From Lithodes maja (lineage: Eukaryota; Arthropoda; Malacostraca; Decapoda; Lithodidae), in contig JBAKBP010013071.1 in NCBI GenBank assembly GCA_037953745.1, forward strand, positions 1 through 64,000: a DNA stretch of 64,000 bases, in the 5' to 3' direction. The notes below the pieces were generated by a model. That model was not told the DNA's origin and did no database searches. It worked only from the letters and a program-made list of their open reading frames with translations. A program made the translations under genes and the position numbers. Shown here in pieces: positions 23,330 through 34,850 of this stretch (position 1 is its first letter; each line of letters starts with the position of its first letter).

Positions 23330-24261
23330 TCTATAAGTTTCGGGTTGCAGTTCGTAGGCACAGCCTCCTTCACCAGTCCATACACTACACTCTCGTCCAG
23401 TGACAGTGCATCGTAGGCTTTCAACCCCTTACCCACTAGACGTGATGAAACTAATGCTGCCCATTTAACCTCCGGCCAGTCATACTCACGACACTTCTTT
23501 TCGAAACGAGCAAAAAACTCAGTCACTGCTGTCTCATCAAATGCGGGTACTAACTTAATTAAATGCGAAAGTGAGTCTGTAACCCGGTGCCCACCACCGA
23601 GATGACGCCCCGTGGTCTCTACTCTAGACTTCTCGACATCCATTTCAGCCTGGTACCTGGTTGCATCCTGATTGGCTTGGATTCTAGCAACCTCTATGCG
23701 TTCTATACTAGCCTGTTGTATCTGTATCTGAGTCTCCTGCAGCTTAAACTTAGCTAGTTCTAGCTGAAATAACATCTCAGGAGACAGGCCTGGGGGGGGA
23801 GAGCACAAAATGGGGGATCCACACCGAGACGTGTTTACGGGTAAGCCAGCTTGCCCTTGAGAACCCTCCTGCTGCATCGTGCTAAGACTCGCTGGCTGAG
23901 GGCCCAGCTCAGGGGTAGAGTGGAATGGAGGCTTGGAGGGAACCCCCCAAGACCCCACTCCACCCACCGCCCCATCGCCATCACCCAACAAACATGCCAC
24001 CAAATTCTTCTTGGGCCAACTGTCAGGACAGTCCCGCCCCAAAACCGTGGCTAAACAGCGAAGACCGTAACAATCAATAGCCTGCAGGCGCTGTTCGGTC
24101 AAAGGTGTCTGCAAAAATGCCCGGGCATCCCTCTCTCCACTTATAACACTCCCCTCCCTAAACATCTGTTGTACTTGCTGGTTACTAGGCTGTACCGTGT
24201 TATCCTCCCCCGTAAATGATGAGTCATTAGACATAGTGCTGGTTATACAATTGCTGTTCAT
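23326..24261 (-). pseudogene. Element B Gag N-terminal part
   Basis: An ATG-initiated 311-codon frame. It has an acidic, low-complexity N-terminus, a Pro/Gly linker and a helical region (ELAKFKLQETQIQIQQ). The capsid start follows: HLIKLVPAFDETAVTEFF and WAALVSSRLVGKGLKAYDAL. It runs out of frame near 23350 because of a 7-bp deletion relative to element A, exactly before the SCAN-like motif. Confidence 0.9.
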
Positions 24262-24483
24262 AAAAAAAAAGAAGTGCTTATTACTAATTGCAGTCTCGAC
24301 TCACAAAATGTTAAAGATGCTTGAATGACTCTACTCTAGACACCCCCAACGAAACAATCTGCAAGTCCACCAATACAATAATGACACAATAAAAATTCCT
24401 CCAATATGCAAGAAAATTCTAGCCAGCTCTACTAGGTAGCATAGAATAGTTCTCCAAAAAACATGTGATAGGATACTACTGAA

Positions 24484-24501
24484 TCCTGGGCAAGGTCGCC
24501 A
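24484..24501 (-). other. Primer-binding site of element B
   Basis: Minus strand TGGCGACCTTGCCCAGGA, next to the 5' LTR. It differs from that of A at a few positions. Confidence 0.75.
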
Positions 24502-24504
24502 TTT

Positions 24505-26321
24505 TGTTACGGCTGGATCGGCAATACATATTCGGGATTCTTGATCGTAGGACAGAAATGGCTTATGTGACAACGACACGCTCGATTCCAGTCCCAAATA
24601 CTATATGCTCCAGACAACAAAAGCACCAACGCCCTACAGAGTTATCGTCTATGGTAACGAGGTACCTTAACTCGGCGAAAGTGTACAACAGGGGTAGGCT
24701 ATGAGGCTAAACTCCCTCAGACATTTATAGGTTACGTTATGACTAAAGAAATGCAATACTCAAGAAACTACGTTAATATTAAGCCTCTAATAATGTAGAA
24801 TAGAAGCAGGCTAAAGGTATGACAGTGAAATGCTAAATGACAAATGTACACGCCTACTTGAAAGCGCGGGCACTAGAATAACTGTCCCCTACTAACATGC
24901 ACTAGCATGTAGCATACAAGATGTTCATGATCCAGTAGATACCTAATAATACACATGGAAGGAACATAAATAGTAGTCACTTATTATAAGAATGAATCTA
25001 TACTTGGAATAACTAAAAGGTTGCAGGCAACAGTACTGCGCCGGTAGCCTACTACCGCATAGGCTACTTCGCTTCTCTCACTCTGTCTCCCCTCTGAGTC
25101 CGTATGCGCCCTACGCAACAGAACTCCGGACACAGCAGCAAAACGACAGTGCAGTTAATTGATACATGAAAGTATTAATAGTGTTGTCTTGTGTGTGAGT
25201 AATGTGTATTGTAAAGTGTTATATACATAAACTTAAAGAGAGCTGCAATGCATAGTAAAATAAAGATATAACCCACTCATCATCCCCATGTGTTCTAGCT
25301 AGCAGGCCAAGTCACAGGAACAACGAGTCCCAGCACCGAAAGCGAGAACCCAGGAAAAGACTGCAGAGAACACAAGGACAGATAAATTACGTTACTCTAC
25401 TATACCGGCACTACGAGCGAGCTGTAGTCTCTGGTACTGCACTCGCTCCTGGCTCGGTAGGCAAATCAAGGCTAAGTCCTCGCCCCTCTACAGACAACTC
25501 CTGGGCATGGTCGGGCTCTTACACATGGCACTAGTCTAGTCACAAATTGGATGATGAGCTGGGCATATAACTCGTGAACATGTAGAACGTTCGCAACTAT
25601 CCTCATCAAGAAGATCGCTGTTCACATTAACCCCTTAAATCTAATACATGTAAATATATGCTTGTCCTAAGAGTAATACGAGAGGTGAGTGCTGAAACTC
25701 CTTTAGGACCTCAAGGGAAGGGTATGCATTTAAATAGAGAGAAGAATGAAATGAGAGTAATGTCGTCAGAGAGAAAGAGTGCAACCGTGAGAAATTGGGA
25801 GAGAGGGCAAGGGATGTTAGAATCTCAAAGGTTCTAGGCAACCTGATCATGGAACACACAGCGAGCCTCCATGCAATGTGCAGTACGACAACATGGGCAA
25901 CCCAGGCAGCATAGGCAGGCGGCAATGTACTACCAACCCTGTCGCACCTAGCTATAAGCGCAGGGCTGCCAACCGGTCCATACGTCTGGCAACCACCCCC
26001 CCGGCAGCGAGGCGCATTGCTACCCTCTCGCTCTGAAGTCTAACTCACTCTCTCTCTCTGAATTCCTATTGTCTCATCTATCAACTTCTCTATTGATACT
26101 ACATATTAAATGGAAGGTCTCGACATGGCTTAAAACAAAACCCACCACTGGTTAGCAAATGACGAGACCTTTGCAGAGATACAAAGAACATAGTTATACG
26201 TTGTCACACTCAATATAAGCAGCCAGCACGGCACAGCGGCACACGGCACCGCACCGCGGCGGCACAGTGGAGTACCAAGGAGTACAATCAGGTTGCGTTG
26301 CTACGCACTGGGTGCGTCACA
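24505..26321 (-). repeat. Element B 5' LTR
   Basis: A 1,817-bp partner of 17064-18881, with TGT...ACA ends. Confidence 0.95.
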
Positions 26322-26674
26322 AACTGAACACGTATTATACGAGTAAAACTGACGACGTATGAAACACGTTAAGTCTCAAACCCGTAAATATAAGTCAGGT
26401 AACAATTATACAAATATAATTACATCATAGTTTTGAGTTAGAAAACGGTAAAGAATTTAAAATAAATACTACCTCAAAAATAATAATACCTGTAATTATA
26501 ATAATTGTAATTATTCATGACTTAAAACATTTATTATTTATTATTTTATTTATTATTATTTTTTGAATGTAAGTACTATACAGCATTGAATTTGACACCA
26601 TGTCTCGTACCCCTTGCTCCGATGTTTCGTACCCCTTGCTCCGATGTTTCGTACCCCCCGGTTAAGAACCACTG

Positions 26675-27069
26675 GACTAGGCTAAGGGGCAAGTAACTGT
26701 TTTTTGGGCTATTGATTAATGTATTCATAAATGTGTTTGTTTTCTCGCTAGACCTCCCTCAAACTTAGAAAAACACCCCCTAGACCCCCCCCCCCCCCCT
26801 CAAGATATTTTTGTAGATTTTTCGGGAGAAAAATGTACCAGTCGAAGGTCGGTTCCTCTTATAAGTACAGGCTTGCTATCGCTCGCCATGAACAATTATA
26901 CACCTATATGGCACGATTGGTCTTAATATTGACAACGAAATTATGCTAAAGGTGTTAAGATCGCCAAACTAATGGGCCGAACGTCTAAAAATTTCAAAAT
27001 TAATGGGATTAAATACGTGGGAGAAAGGGGTTAAGAAAACCGACCCATCTCCCCTTAAGTTAAAATACA
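26675..27069. other. Flank without recognisable gene
   Basis: It begins with the 8-bp hAT target duplication and contains a run of about 15 C near 26787. Nothing coding is seen. Confidence 0.5.
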
Positions 27070-27630
27070 TTGGTTTAGAAGAAGAAAAAACACATGTTCA
27101 TCCTAGTAAATTACAAGTATCACAAAAACATAAATCCGTTCCAAATTGGTGAATATGGGGCACATCCAGTGTTCATGAATTTGGGACACATAAATGTAAA
27201 CCAAGCTAATGTTCGTGAATATGGGGCAGATACGTATAAACATCCCTAAAACTGATGAATATGAGGCACAGAATACAAATAAAAACGTCCAGTTTTCGTG
27301 ACTATGGGGCACGAAAACATGAACCTAGCCAATTGTTGTGAATATAAAGGAGCGACGACATAAACTCACCCAATGTTTGTGAATATGGGGCACAGATACA
27401 TGAATTTAGCCAATGTTCGTAAATATGGGGCACAGAAACATAAACGCACTCAATGTTCGTGAATATGTGGCACGAAAACTTAAACCCTTCCTAGGTTTGT
27501 TAGCATAGGGCACAGACATATAAACCCATCCAGTGTTCGTGAATATGGGGCACGAAAACACGAACCCAACCAATGTTCGTGAATATGGTGACACAAAAAC
27601 ATAAACCCGGGTAAACTTAGTGAATATGTT
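27070..27630. repeat. Degenerate tandem repeat, unit about 40-46 bp
   Basis: About a dozen diverged units built on TTCGTGAATATGGGGCACA followed by AAACATAAACCCA-type text. Spacing varies and no unit is identical to its neighbour, so the array is old. Short minus-strand frames over it are by-products. Confidence 0.8.
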
Positions 27631-27737
27631 AGCTGGCCAAAATTTTGTGATGTGGTAAAATGACTATTATATGGTGGCTGGGGGAATTTATTGGCGTGAA
27701 TGTTAAGTGTTGATGGTACGTGATGGGGGAATCATTA

Positions 27738-27780
27738 GTGTGTGTATGTGTGTGTTTGTGTGTGTGTGTGTGTGTGTATA
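27738..27780. repeat. (TG)n microsatellite
   Basis: TG repeats with a few TA and TTTG interruptions, immediately before the LINE poly(T) tract. Confidence 0.9.
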
Positions 27781-27781
27781 T

Positions 27782-27782
<1 letters not shown>

Positions 27783-27818
<36 letters not shown>

Positions 27819-28601
27819 GACAATGAACGGAGGAAGGAAAAACACAGATAAAACAAAAAGGTCCATGTGCCTAAAGGCGTCCTCCATTCATAAAATGTTT
27901 GTAACAACTGGATTTAAACATTTGTAGATTGTAAGTTTGTGGAAAGCAATTCGAGGGAAGTGAATTCCAAAGAGTAGTAGCTCTGGGGATAAATGAATTC
28001 TGATAAGCAGAAGTTCTGCATTGTGGAGGAGAAAGTGTAAATTCATCGGCGCTCTCAGCTGCCCTAGTTCTACGGGGAAAGATGTGGAGAGGCGGCACAA
28101 TTGAAGCAAGTTCCTCGGAACAATTGCTGTGAAAATATCTGTAGAATAATGCAAGGGATGCAACGTTTCTTCGTATGGATAATGTAGGAAGGTCCTGTGT
28201 GATTGCAGGGTTATTGATTAATCTAATAGCTTTATTTTGAATTTTGTCCAACTGCCTCAATGCAACCACTCCACTTCCACCCCACAGAGGTGAACAGTAA
28301 TCCATCTGAGAACGCACATGACTTTTATATACCACGGCCAACTGCTCGTCAGTGAAGAATTCTCGAACTCTGTACAGGAGTCCCAGTTTTTTAGAGGCAT
28401 TCTTAGCAATGATTCTAACATAATGTGTCCAGCTCAAGTTAGTAGTTAATGTTACACCGAGAATATCAATACTAGGGGAAGTGGGAATATTTACATCATT
28501 CAAAAATATATGGGAGTCAGTGAGATTCTGTCGGTTAGAAAAATGAATGTACTTGGTTTTCTGTGCATTAAAGGAAACTAGATTCTTTTGTCCCCATCCA
28601 T
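27783..28601 (-). mobile_element. 5'-truncated Jockey-like LINE with poly(A) tail
   Basis: Minus-strand copy ending in a 32-nt poly(A), seen as T at 27783-27814. The open frame (28620-27871) covers the RT thumb and LINE C-terminal region: ILGVTLTTNLSWTHYV, FFTDEQLAVVYKSHVRSQMD, YCSPLWGGSG, LDKIQNKAIRLINNP and SLALFYRYFHSNC. It ends FMNGGRL just before the tail. Sequence homology to the other LINE copies starts at 28601, where they continue toward the YADDS motif, so this copy is truncated just downstream of the RT palm. The first six codons of the apparent frame are flanking DNA. Confidence 0.9.
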
Positions 28602-28675
28602 GTAATCTGTAATCAGCCAATTGCCGATATCTGAATTTTGAGTGTTTGGTTGACCTGTACGGTAATAGACCACCA

Positions 28676-30525
28676 TGTTACGACCGGGCACTCGGGTATA
28701 CAAGGGCTCTCACACAGGACTCGAGTATGGCTCGCTGCCACAACGGAAACACACGATCCCAACCCCAGAGTACTGCCAACCGAACAAAAAACACCAATAC
28801 CCTCCAGAGTTCTATCTGCTATAACGGGGTATACAAGAACTCGGTACTAGCGTTTCACAACAGACTAATAAAGAGACGGGAGTTATCTAGTCTGGTCAAC
28901 AATCAAACAAAGAAGTAAATACAACAACACCAAAGAATAGTGTTGGCCGAAGCCGAAGTAATCCACCCTTGACTAAGAACTTAAGAAGTCCTCCACCCTC
29001 TACTTCGGATCGGCACTATTACGTTACGTTAAACAATAGTCCTCGAGCATCGAGCAAGGAATCTTCTGATAAAGTTAGATGCTTCTCGGATACTCGTGAG
29101 AAGTAAGTATCGGATTTTGAACAGCAATTCAATAAGCAACACACTGGCAATTAACTAATATTAAAGGCTTTAAATTGACATAAGAAGAATTATAAGAATA
29201 GACAGTAGTAAATGGCAAACATAAAAAAGAAGTACTCCGACAATGCACTGGCAATAGCCTACTAGGATTGTGCTCGGGGGCCACTAATCACTAAAGTAGC
29301 TATGCGTGCCACACATGAAATCAATAGTGCATAAACAATAACATACATAAGGAAAGCTTCAATACTATGCTGTATCTGCTGACCGAGCAAAGTCTAGCTG
29401 GGATGTAGTAGGCTAGGAAACAATGGCTGAGCAAGCGGCTCGTAGCCTAGCGAGGTCCTTAAGACTTTGCGGCCAAATTACGGTAATTGACGGGATGCTC
29501 TCTTGAGAGATCCAGATCACTAGTATCTGGTTCTCTCCTGGCGATCCTCTCAAAGTCAAGCAAACGAGTTAGCACAGTGTTGGGTGGCAGAGGCAAAAGC
29601 CCTCACTCGCAACACAGTGCTAAACTCACAAGGTACACAGTCAGAAAGACCACCTAGGCTTCCCAAGTCTCCGTTGCGATTGTACAGGTTCAACAAAACC
29701 TAATACACATAGGGAATCACAACTCTAGTAGCCTTATCCCAGTCTAGCATTACCTAGATCAGCAGAAAACAGGAACATGAATAATCATACACAGGGAAAT
29801 GCATATACGAGTGCAACAAACATTAATCAATCCTATTCTAGTTATCCCTTCCAAAATAGGCTATCTAATAGGCATATATCTCGTGAGAACTCAAGCGATA
29901 ATACTTTGGCTGACTAGCTCTGCACCAAAGGGATCATTGAGGTTAAAAAAGGTTCGGGAAAAGAAGAAGGTAGGCGGTACAGAGAGTAGAGAAAGTTCAC
30001 ATCAGTCGGAAGAATATGTATAGTTGCAAGGGATATGAGAAGTCGCTCTGCCTAATGAGTTCTGAAGAATATGTGGCGAGACTTCCCTTTTTATACTCGG
30101 CCCTCTAGTGAGCATATCGCAAACTACTAAGGACCGCCCACTAGCAATCATTACGTAATATTCTCTCTCAATCTGGGATCGACAAAGGATTTCCCACGCC
30201 CTGAGGAGGGAGGAGGGAGGAGGGAGTTAGGCCTACCTGCCGCGTGGCGCACTCACTGGCCCCCGTTACGTAATCTCTCTCTCTCCTCTCATCATTACAA
30301 ATAAGTCCCACACACAATACTTATAACTAATGATATAAAATAGAACTCGTTGACTCAGATGAAAAAAAATACATATTTATAATACTTATAGTACAACGGC
30401 TCACATAAACTAAGTTAGGAAACTCTACACAGACTACAGCCAAAGTTCCTGCCCTGACGATCCTAGCGAGAGTGGGGCCTGACTGGGCGTTCTGTACAGC
30501 ATGCTCATACTCGACATGCGTCACA
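28676..30525 (-). repeat. Element C 3' LTR
   Basis: An 1,850-bp partner of 35056-36899. By eye there are about nine substitutions, one 7-bp copy-number difference in a GGAGGGA run near 30208 and one small A-run change. Confidence 0.95.
30088..30158 (-). promoter_or_regulatory. Core promoter of element C LTR
   Basis: Minus strand: palindrome TTACGTAA at 30151-30158, then TATAAAAA at 30095-30088, about 55 bp apart. The other LTR repeats this at 36531-36538 and 36468-36475. Element D has TGACGTCA at the homologous place. Promoter function is inferred from position in the LTR. Confidence 0.6.
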
Positions 30526-30541
30526 CCTCCCCCAAGATTTT
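30526..30541 (-). other. Polypurine tract of element C
   Basis: Minus strand AAATCTTGGGGGAGG abuts the 3' LTR, as in element D. Confidence 0.75.
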
Positions 30542-31016
30542 ACTTGCTCAACCCTGAGCTAAAATCTGACACACAGAACCGCATCAAGCCCCTCACACCC
30601 AGCGACCGCATGGCACTAAAACAAAGCTGAGTTTATCACTAAAATACATCTTATTATTAAAAAAAAAAATTCACATTTTATAACTCCTCCCAACAATAGC
30701 AAAAGACACAATATCATGCTCCCAGAGCGAGCTTACAGCAGCTCAGCCGTTTGATAGTTCGTGGACTACTCAAACTCAATAGGCTATGACAAACTTATAC
30801 AATTATCTATATAAAAAAGAAAGAGTTTTTTTTTATGATTTTTATATTTTAATATGTTTTTTTTCCGGCTGCACTATAAGGGCAGCCTATTTTCTTCTAT
30901 ACCAAACGCTCAACTCCTGCTTTACGACCCAATACGCTGGGCTACAATCGCGAGCCAACAAGCACCAAGCGCAAAATACTATTCAAACTAAAGCAGGAGG
31001 CTACCCGTGTGTCAAT

Positions 31017-34000
31017 CTACCCAGGATCATATACCCTTGAACGACCATCTGCAACCACGTTGTCACAACCGGCAATATGGCGTATGTCCAGGTTATATAC
31101 CAATAACCTTAGTGACCACCTGGTCAGCCTCATATTCCGATTGTGAAACTGGTCCAAGATCTTGAGAGGGTGATGATCTGGGTAAACTACAACGACCGGA
31201 CCATAGGCTGGAACATAGACCTCGAAATGCCCCAGCGCAAGCACAACCGCCAGCAGCTCCTCCTCGACAACAGAGCAGCTCCCCTGGGCCGAATTGTACT
31301 TCTCCGAGCAGAAACTAACAGGATGCTCCAGCCCATCATCGTCCTTTTCAATTTCATTCATCAGGTTCTGAAACGTTGCTAGTGCATTCTTAAGTCCGTC
31401 AGGCATAACATTGCACTGGTAGGTACTCCCGTCCACAACATCCAGCTCTGCTTGCACCATAGGCTGTCGAGCAGGATTTATACGGTAGGGAATTAAACTG
31501 AGCCTTGCACTATCTCCAGTCTGCATGTCGGATTCTACCCCGTACATCAGGCCTGGAGAAGCAACAAACATGCGAAAGTACTGCCATAGCCTAGTAAACA
31601 ACTGCCTTGCACTGTCTCCACGAACAACATGCCTAGTGCCCTCCCACAACCCAGCCGAGACCGCAGCTTCTAACCTGTAGTCTCCCTCCTTCTCCACCTT
31701 CGTCCCTAGAACAGCCAGGTCATGAGAGGGACAATCAGTACCACCTGTGCAGTCACTCCCATAGTTCATTATTGCTAAGGCTTCCCCGCCGATACCGTAC
31801 ATGCGCACCCCCGCATTCCTTGTGACGACATCTGCCTGCTCAGCATCACCGCTTTTAGAGACATGGTCAGATACAGTCGGTCTATGGTAGGGCTGTTGCA
31901 TTAGACTAGAGCAGCATTGGGAGGCTATGTGACGACCGGGCACATTCACTCCCCAGCCAACCTCACCAATCTGCTCAATGTCCTCCTTTTGACCACCACC
32001 CTTGGCAGCCATGGGTCGACCCTGACCTGGCAACCATGCCAAAGCCTCGTCGCCCACCTTGAACCACCGAAACAACGAGGCTAACGGTCTTTCAACATTC
32101 ACGTGACCTGCCCGTGGAACATCTTGCACCGCCCGAGTTGTGAGACTCAGGGGCTCGGCACGACCAGTGGGGTATGAACCGAGCTGGTGCTGGAGTGCTG
32201 CACACTGCTGCTCAGGCAGGTGCTCTAGCGCTTCCACAGCCACCAGACTCGTGTCCCCCGCCCACTGCTCCGCCGAGACATGACAATCCCTACTCTCCTC
32301 CACCTGTGCCCTACTGCCCCCCTCTCCTTCTCCACCTTGGCCGCGGCAGACCAACGCAGGGACAGTAGGCTGCTCAGGTGGTTGCCTCACAAACTCCTCC
32401 AGCAGGTTCACATGACATGCTTCCCCGTCCTCGTGTTTGATCTCGACAGCACCATTACCACACTTCTGAACTTCCGGATCCTCCAACTGCAGTTTACAAA
32501 TATCTGAGGGAACCAACCTGTCTAGATGCTTCCGAAGCAACCCAAGTCCTCCCCCAATATCAAACTGAGCAACCCTTTTTTCTCTCCGTGTGTAACGTTG
32601 CTGCCTCGGAGTCTCTTCCTGCCCTACCTCCTCACTAGCTGTGACAGGTCCTGGGGCCTCTCCAGACTCTAACATAGGGGCCAATACTGAATCACCCGGG
32701 AGAGCCGCCGAGTCAAAACTCTTAAAACCAACTCCAGCTTTAGCCTCCTCCTGTTGATCGTTCCTCCGCTGGTCTGAAGACGGAGGACTAGGCTGTGACA
32801 CTTTAGCTGCCCGAGCTCGGGTGACAACACACGCCATGGGTTGTGTCTGGCACCGCTCGACCCACTCTTGCTCTTCCCTACTCACGTCGGCCGTCCTCTC
32901 GGCAACGACTAAGGGTAGAACCTCAGAAGTGGGCATTGCAAAGTCGTTGCCGAGAAGAAGGTCGACGCCCTCCACTGGCAGTTTCTCCACAATCCCGACA
33001 TCCAATTCACGTGCCACACCATCCACCTCCAACTCCAACCGCACCAGCGGGTATGACCGAGTTGCATTAATACCCTGCACCACTACCACCCGAGCCGCAT
33101 TTATAGGGTAGCCAGTCAAGTTATTCATCAGAGTCTGGGAAGCACCTGTATCACGCAAGACCTCTACTCCATGCTTGCGCCCCGCCCACATCACGCAACC
33201 CCGCCCTCTATGGTCGCAAAAAACATCCTGAGCAGGGTTCGAGCCTCCCAGGTGCTTCTGCATTGGCTGTGCCTCAGCCTCTGATGAACTGCCCCGGGCA
33301 AACTCAGATGACTTCGGAGACACACCAATGTTGCAGGCCAAAGACACAGCTGCTGTAGGTGGTTTGCTAGGACAGACTCTTGCAAAGTGCCCCTTTTCAT
33401 GACAATGATAACACTCCAACTCCCCTCTGGGCTTCCCTTGGTACTGGGAAGGGCCCGGCCCCTTCTTAAATGGGACGGTGCTAGTCTTGTGGTCAGTCTT
33501 GGTATCATGGCTCTTGTACTTGTTTGCATAATGTATATCACTAACTCGGGGGGGTGGGGCGTCACGCCCCTTGTTACCTGCCTCACTACGCTGGGCATAC
33601 CCGCACCCACGAATTAGCGATAGCCGGAGGTCAGCCATCTCAGCTGCCTCCTGTAGAGTTTTTGGGTTCTTTTCTTTAATAGTTAAAGTCATTTCTGCAC
33701 CAGTACACTTATAAAACTGCTCGAGCAGAAACAGCTCAGTCAACTGTTCGGCCGTCTCAGCTTTCTCAGAACGTGTCCAGTTTGTAAGTGCATCTTTTAA
33801 GTCCCGGGCATGTTCAAGAAAGGTCGCCTCCCTAGTCTTTGTAACACCCCGAAACTTCAATCGATATGTTTCTGGTTGCAACTCGTATGCCCGTAGGACA
33901 GCTCTCTTCAATTCTGGGTAGTCAATGCAAGACTCTAAAGGCAGTGCATCATAAGCCTTCAGACCCTTACCCGTAAGTCTTGAGGAGACTAGAGCTGCCC

Positions 34001-34850
34001 ACTTCTCTTCAGGCCAATTATGCTCCCTACACTTCTTCTCAAAACGATTAAAAAATTCTGTGACTTCAGTTTCACTAAATGCCGGCACCAATTTGACTAA
34101 GTGGGACAAGGACTGTTCTCTTACTTGGCCCTCACGGCCCATCCGAGTCCCTGTCGACTCTGCACGAGTCTTATCTAAATCTATTTGAGCACAATATTTC
34201 TCTGAGTCGTACCTAAGCTCAGCCTCGTGCCTCCTGGTCTCATCCTCTTGCCTCCTAGTCTCATCCTCTTGCCTCCTAACCTTAGCCTCAATCTCCTTCT
34301 CCTGCTTCCTAGTCTCATTCTCATGCCTTCTGGTCTCATTCTCAATCTCATGCTTCCTAGTCTCAATTTTAGCAAGCTCAAGTCTAAATATCATATCTGG
34401 AGACAGGCAGGAAGAGGGAGCTGCCACTACTGAAGGAGGGGGGGCAAAAACTGGGGAACCACCATGTGCACCGCCCGAGGGCACTCCAATCTGCCAATTC
34501 TCATCCCTCTGTGGGAGAGTGCTAACCTCCGGCAACTGAGTGGACGGCACTGTGGGAGTCGAGTGAGAAGGGATCTGGGGAGGAACCCCCCCAAACGCCC
34601 TCTCCTCCGAAACCCCATGTCGCCCACGCAACACCCAGGAAATCAGCTCCCCCTTGGACATCCCTATTACATTGCATAGGCCCAAAACCTTGGCTATCAG
34701 GTGCAAGCCATAAATATCCACCCCAGTCAGCCTCTCCTCCGTCACGTGGTACCGCTTACTCACAAAAACTCTAGCATCCTCCTCACTGATTACTAACGGC
34801 ACCTCTTCAAATGGCATCTCTCGCTCCTCGTCAGTGCTAGGGCACGACAT
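31017..34850 (-). CDS. Element C Gag-protease polyprotein with remnant pol tail
   Basis: I take the ATG at 34850, shared with element D, rather than the GTG at 34862; this gives about 1,277 codons with no stop. Order: an N-terminal Gag part; a charged helix of heptad-like ETRRQE repeats (about 185-220); capsid with WAALVSSRLTGKGLKAYDAL and SCAN-like RAYELQPETYRLKFRGV; zinc knuckle CYHCHEKGHFARVC (about 480); and protease RDTGASQTLM (about 567) with LLLGNDF. After about residue 810 it is a patchwork: an integrase-to-RT linker, short pieces like the integrase zinc domain and C-terminus, an RT N-terminal-like piece, GLKNALATFQ, and an RNase H tail. YLDD, the DDE residues and ATDAS are absent. 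It probably supplies Gag and protease only. Confidence 0.88.
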   Translation of the reverse strand: MSCPSTDEEREMPFEEVPLVISEEDARVFVSKRYHVTEERLTGVDIYGLHLIAKVLGLCNVIGMSKGELISWVLRGRHGVSEERAFGGVPPQIPSHSTPTVPSTQLPEVSTLPQRDENWQIGVPSGGAHGGSPVFAPPPSVVAAPSSCLSPDMIFRLELAKIETRKHEIENETRRHENETRKQEKEIEAKVRRQEDETRRQEDETRRHEAELRYDSEKYCAQIDLDKTRAESTGTRMGREGQVREQSLSHLVKLVPAFSETEVTEFFNRFEKKCREHNWPEEKWAALVSSRLTGKGLKAYDALPLESCIDYPELKRAVLRAYELQPETYRLKFRGVTKTREATFLEHARDLKDALTNWTRSEKAETAEQLTELFLLEQFYKCTGAEMTLTIKEKNPKTLQEAAEMADLRLSLIRGCGYAQRSEAGNKGRDAPPPRVSDIHYANKYKSHDTKTDHKTSTVPFKKGPGPSQYQGKPRGELECYHCHEKGHFARVCPSKPPTAAVSLACNIGVSPKSSEFARGSSSEAEAQPMQKHLGGSNPAQDVFCDHRGRGCVMWAGRKHGVEVLRDTGASQTLMNNLTGYPINAARVVVVQGINATRSYPLVRLELEVDGVARELDVGIVEKLPVEGVDLLLGNDFAMPTSEVLPLVVAERTADVSREEQEWVERCQTQPMACVVTRARAAKVSQPSPPSSDQRRNDQQEEAKAGVGFKSFDSAALPGDSVLAPMLESGEAPGPVTASEEVGQEETPRQQRYTRREKRVAQFDIGGGLGLLRKHLDRLVPSDICKLQLEDPEVQKCGNGAVEIKHEDGEACHVNLLEEFVRQPPEQPTVPALVCRGQGGEGEGGSRAQVEESRDCHVSAEQWAGDTSLVAVEALEHLPEQQCAALQHQLGSYPTGRAEPLSLTTRAVQDVPRAGHVNVERPLASLFRWFKVGDEALAWLPGQGRPMAAKGGGQKEDIEQIGEVGWGVNVPGRHIASQCCSSLMQQPYHRPTVSDHVSKSGDAEQADVVTRNAGVRMYGIGGEALAIMNYGSDCTGGTDCPSHDLAVLGTKVEKEGDYRLEAAVSAGLWEGTRHVVRGDSARQLFTRLWQYFRMFVASPGLMYGVESDMQTGDSARLSLIPYRINPARQPMVQAELDVVDGSTYQCNVMPDGLKNALATFQNLMNEIEKDDDGLEHPVSFCSEKYNSAQGSCSVVEEELLAVVLALGHFEVYVPAYGPVVVVYPDHHPLKILDQFHNRNMRLTRWSLRLLVYNLDIRHIAGCDNVVADGRSRVYDPG

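Larger units (their letters stand above)
17064..26321 (-). mobile_element. Gypsy element B, full length, Gmr1-like order
   Basis: A 9.26-kb LTR retrotransposon on the minus strand with LTRs of 1,818 and 1,817 bp. Target duplication aact lies at 17060-17063 and 26322-26325. A single 1,003-codon frame covers the Gag C-terminus, zinc knuckle, protease, whole integrase and RT N-terminus, so the domain order cannot be an artefact of assembling pieces. Damage: a 7-bp deletion in Gag, one nonsense codon in RT and one G-run frameshift. No envelope gene. It sits inside the hAT element and is therefore younger than it. 18898-19161 is untranslated sequence. Confidence 0.96.
16520..26674. mobile_element. 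hAT-type non-autonomous transposon split by Gypsy B
   Basis: The ends are perfect 15-bp inverted repeats: CAGTGGTTCTTAACC at 16520 and its complement ending at 26674. Flanking 8-bp duplications gactaggc lie at 16512-16519 and 26675-26682. The 8-bp duplication and CAGTGGTT end are typical of hAT elements. Without Gypsy B it is about 0.89 kb (16520-17063 and 26326-26674) and has no transposase. A further right-end-like copy (CAGTTAAGAACCACTG, ending 16940) lies inside, so the element carries a duplicated or nested end. Confidence 0.85.
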
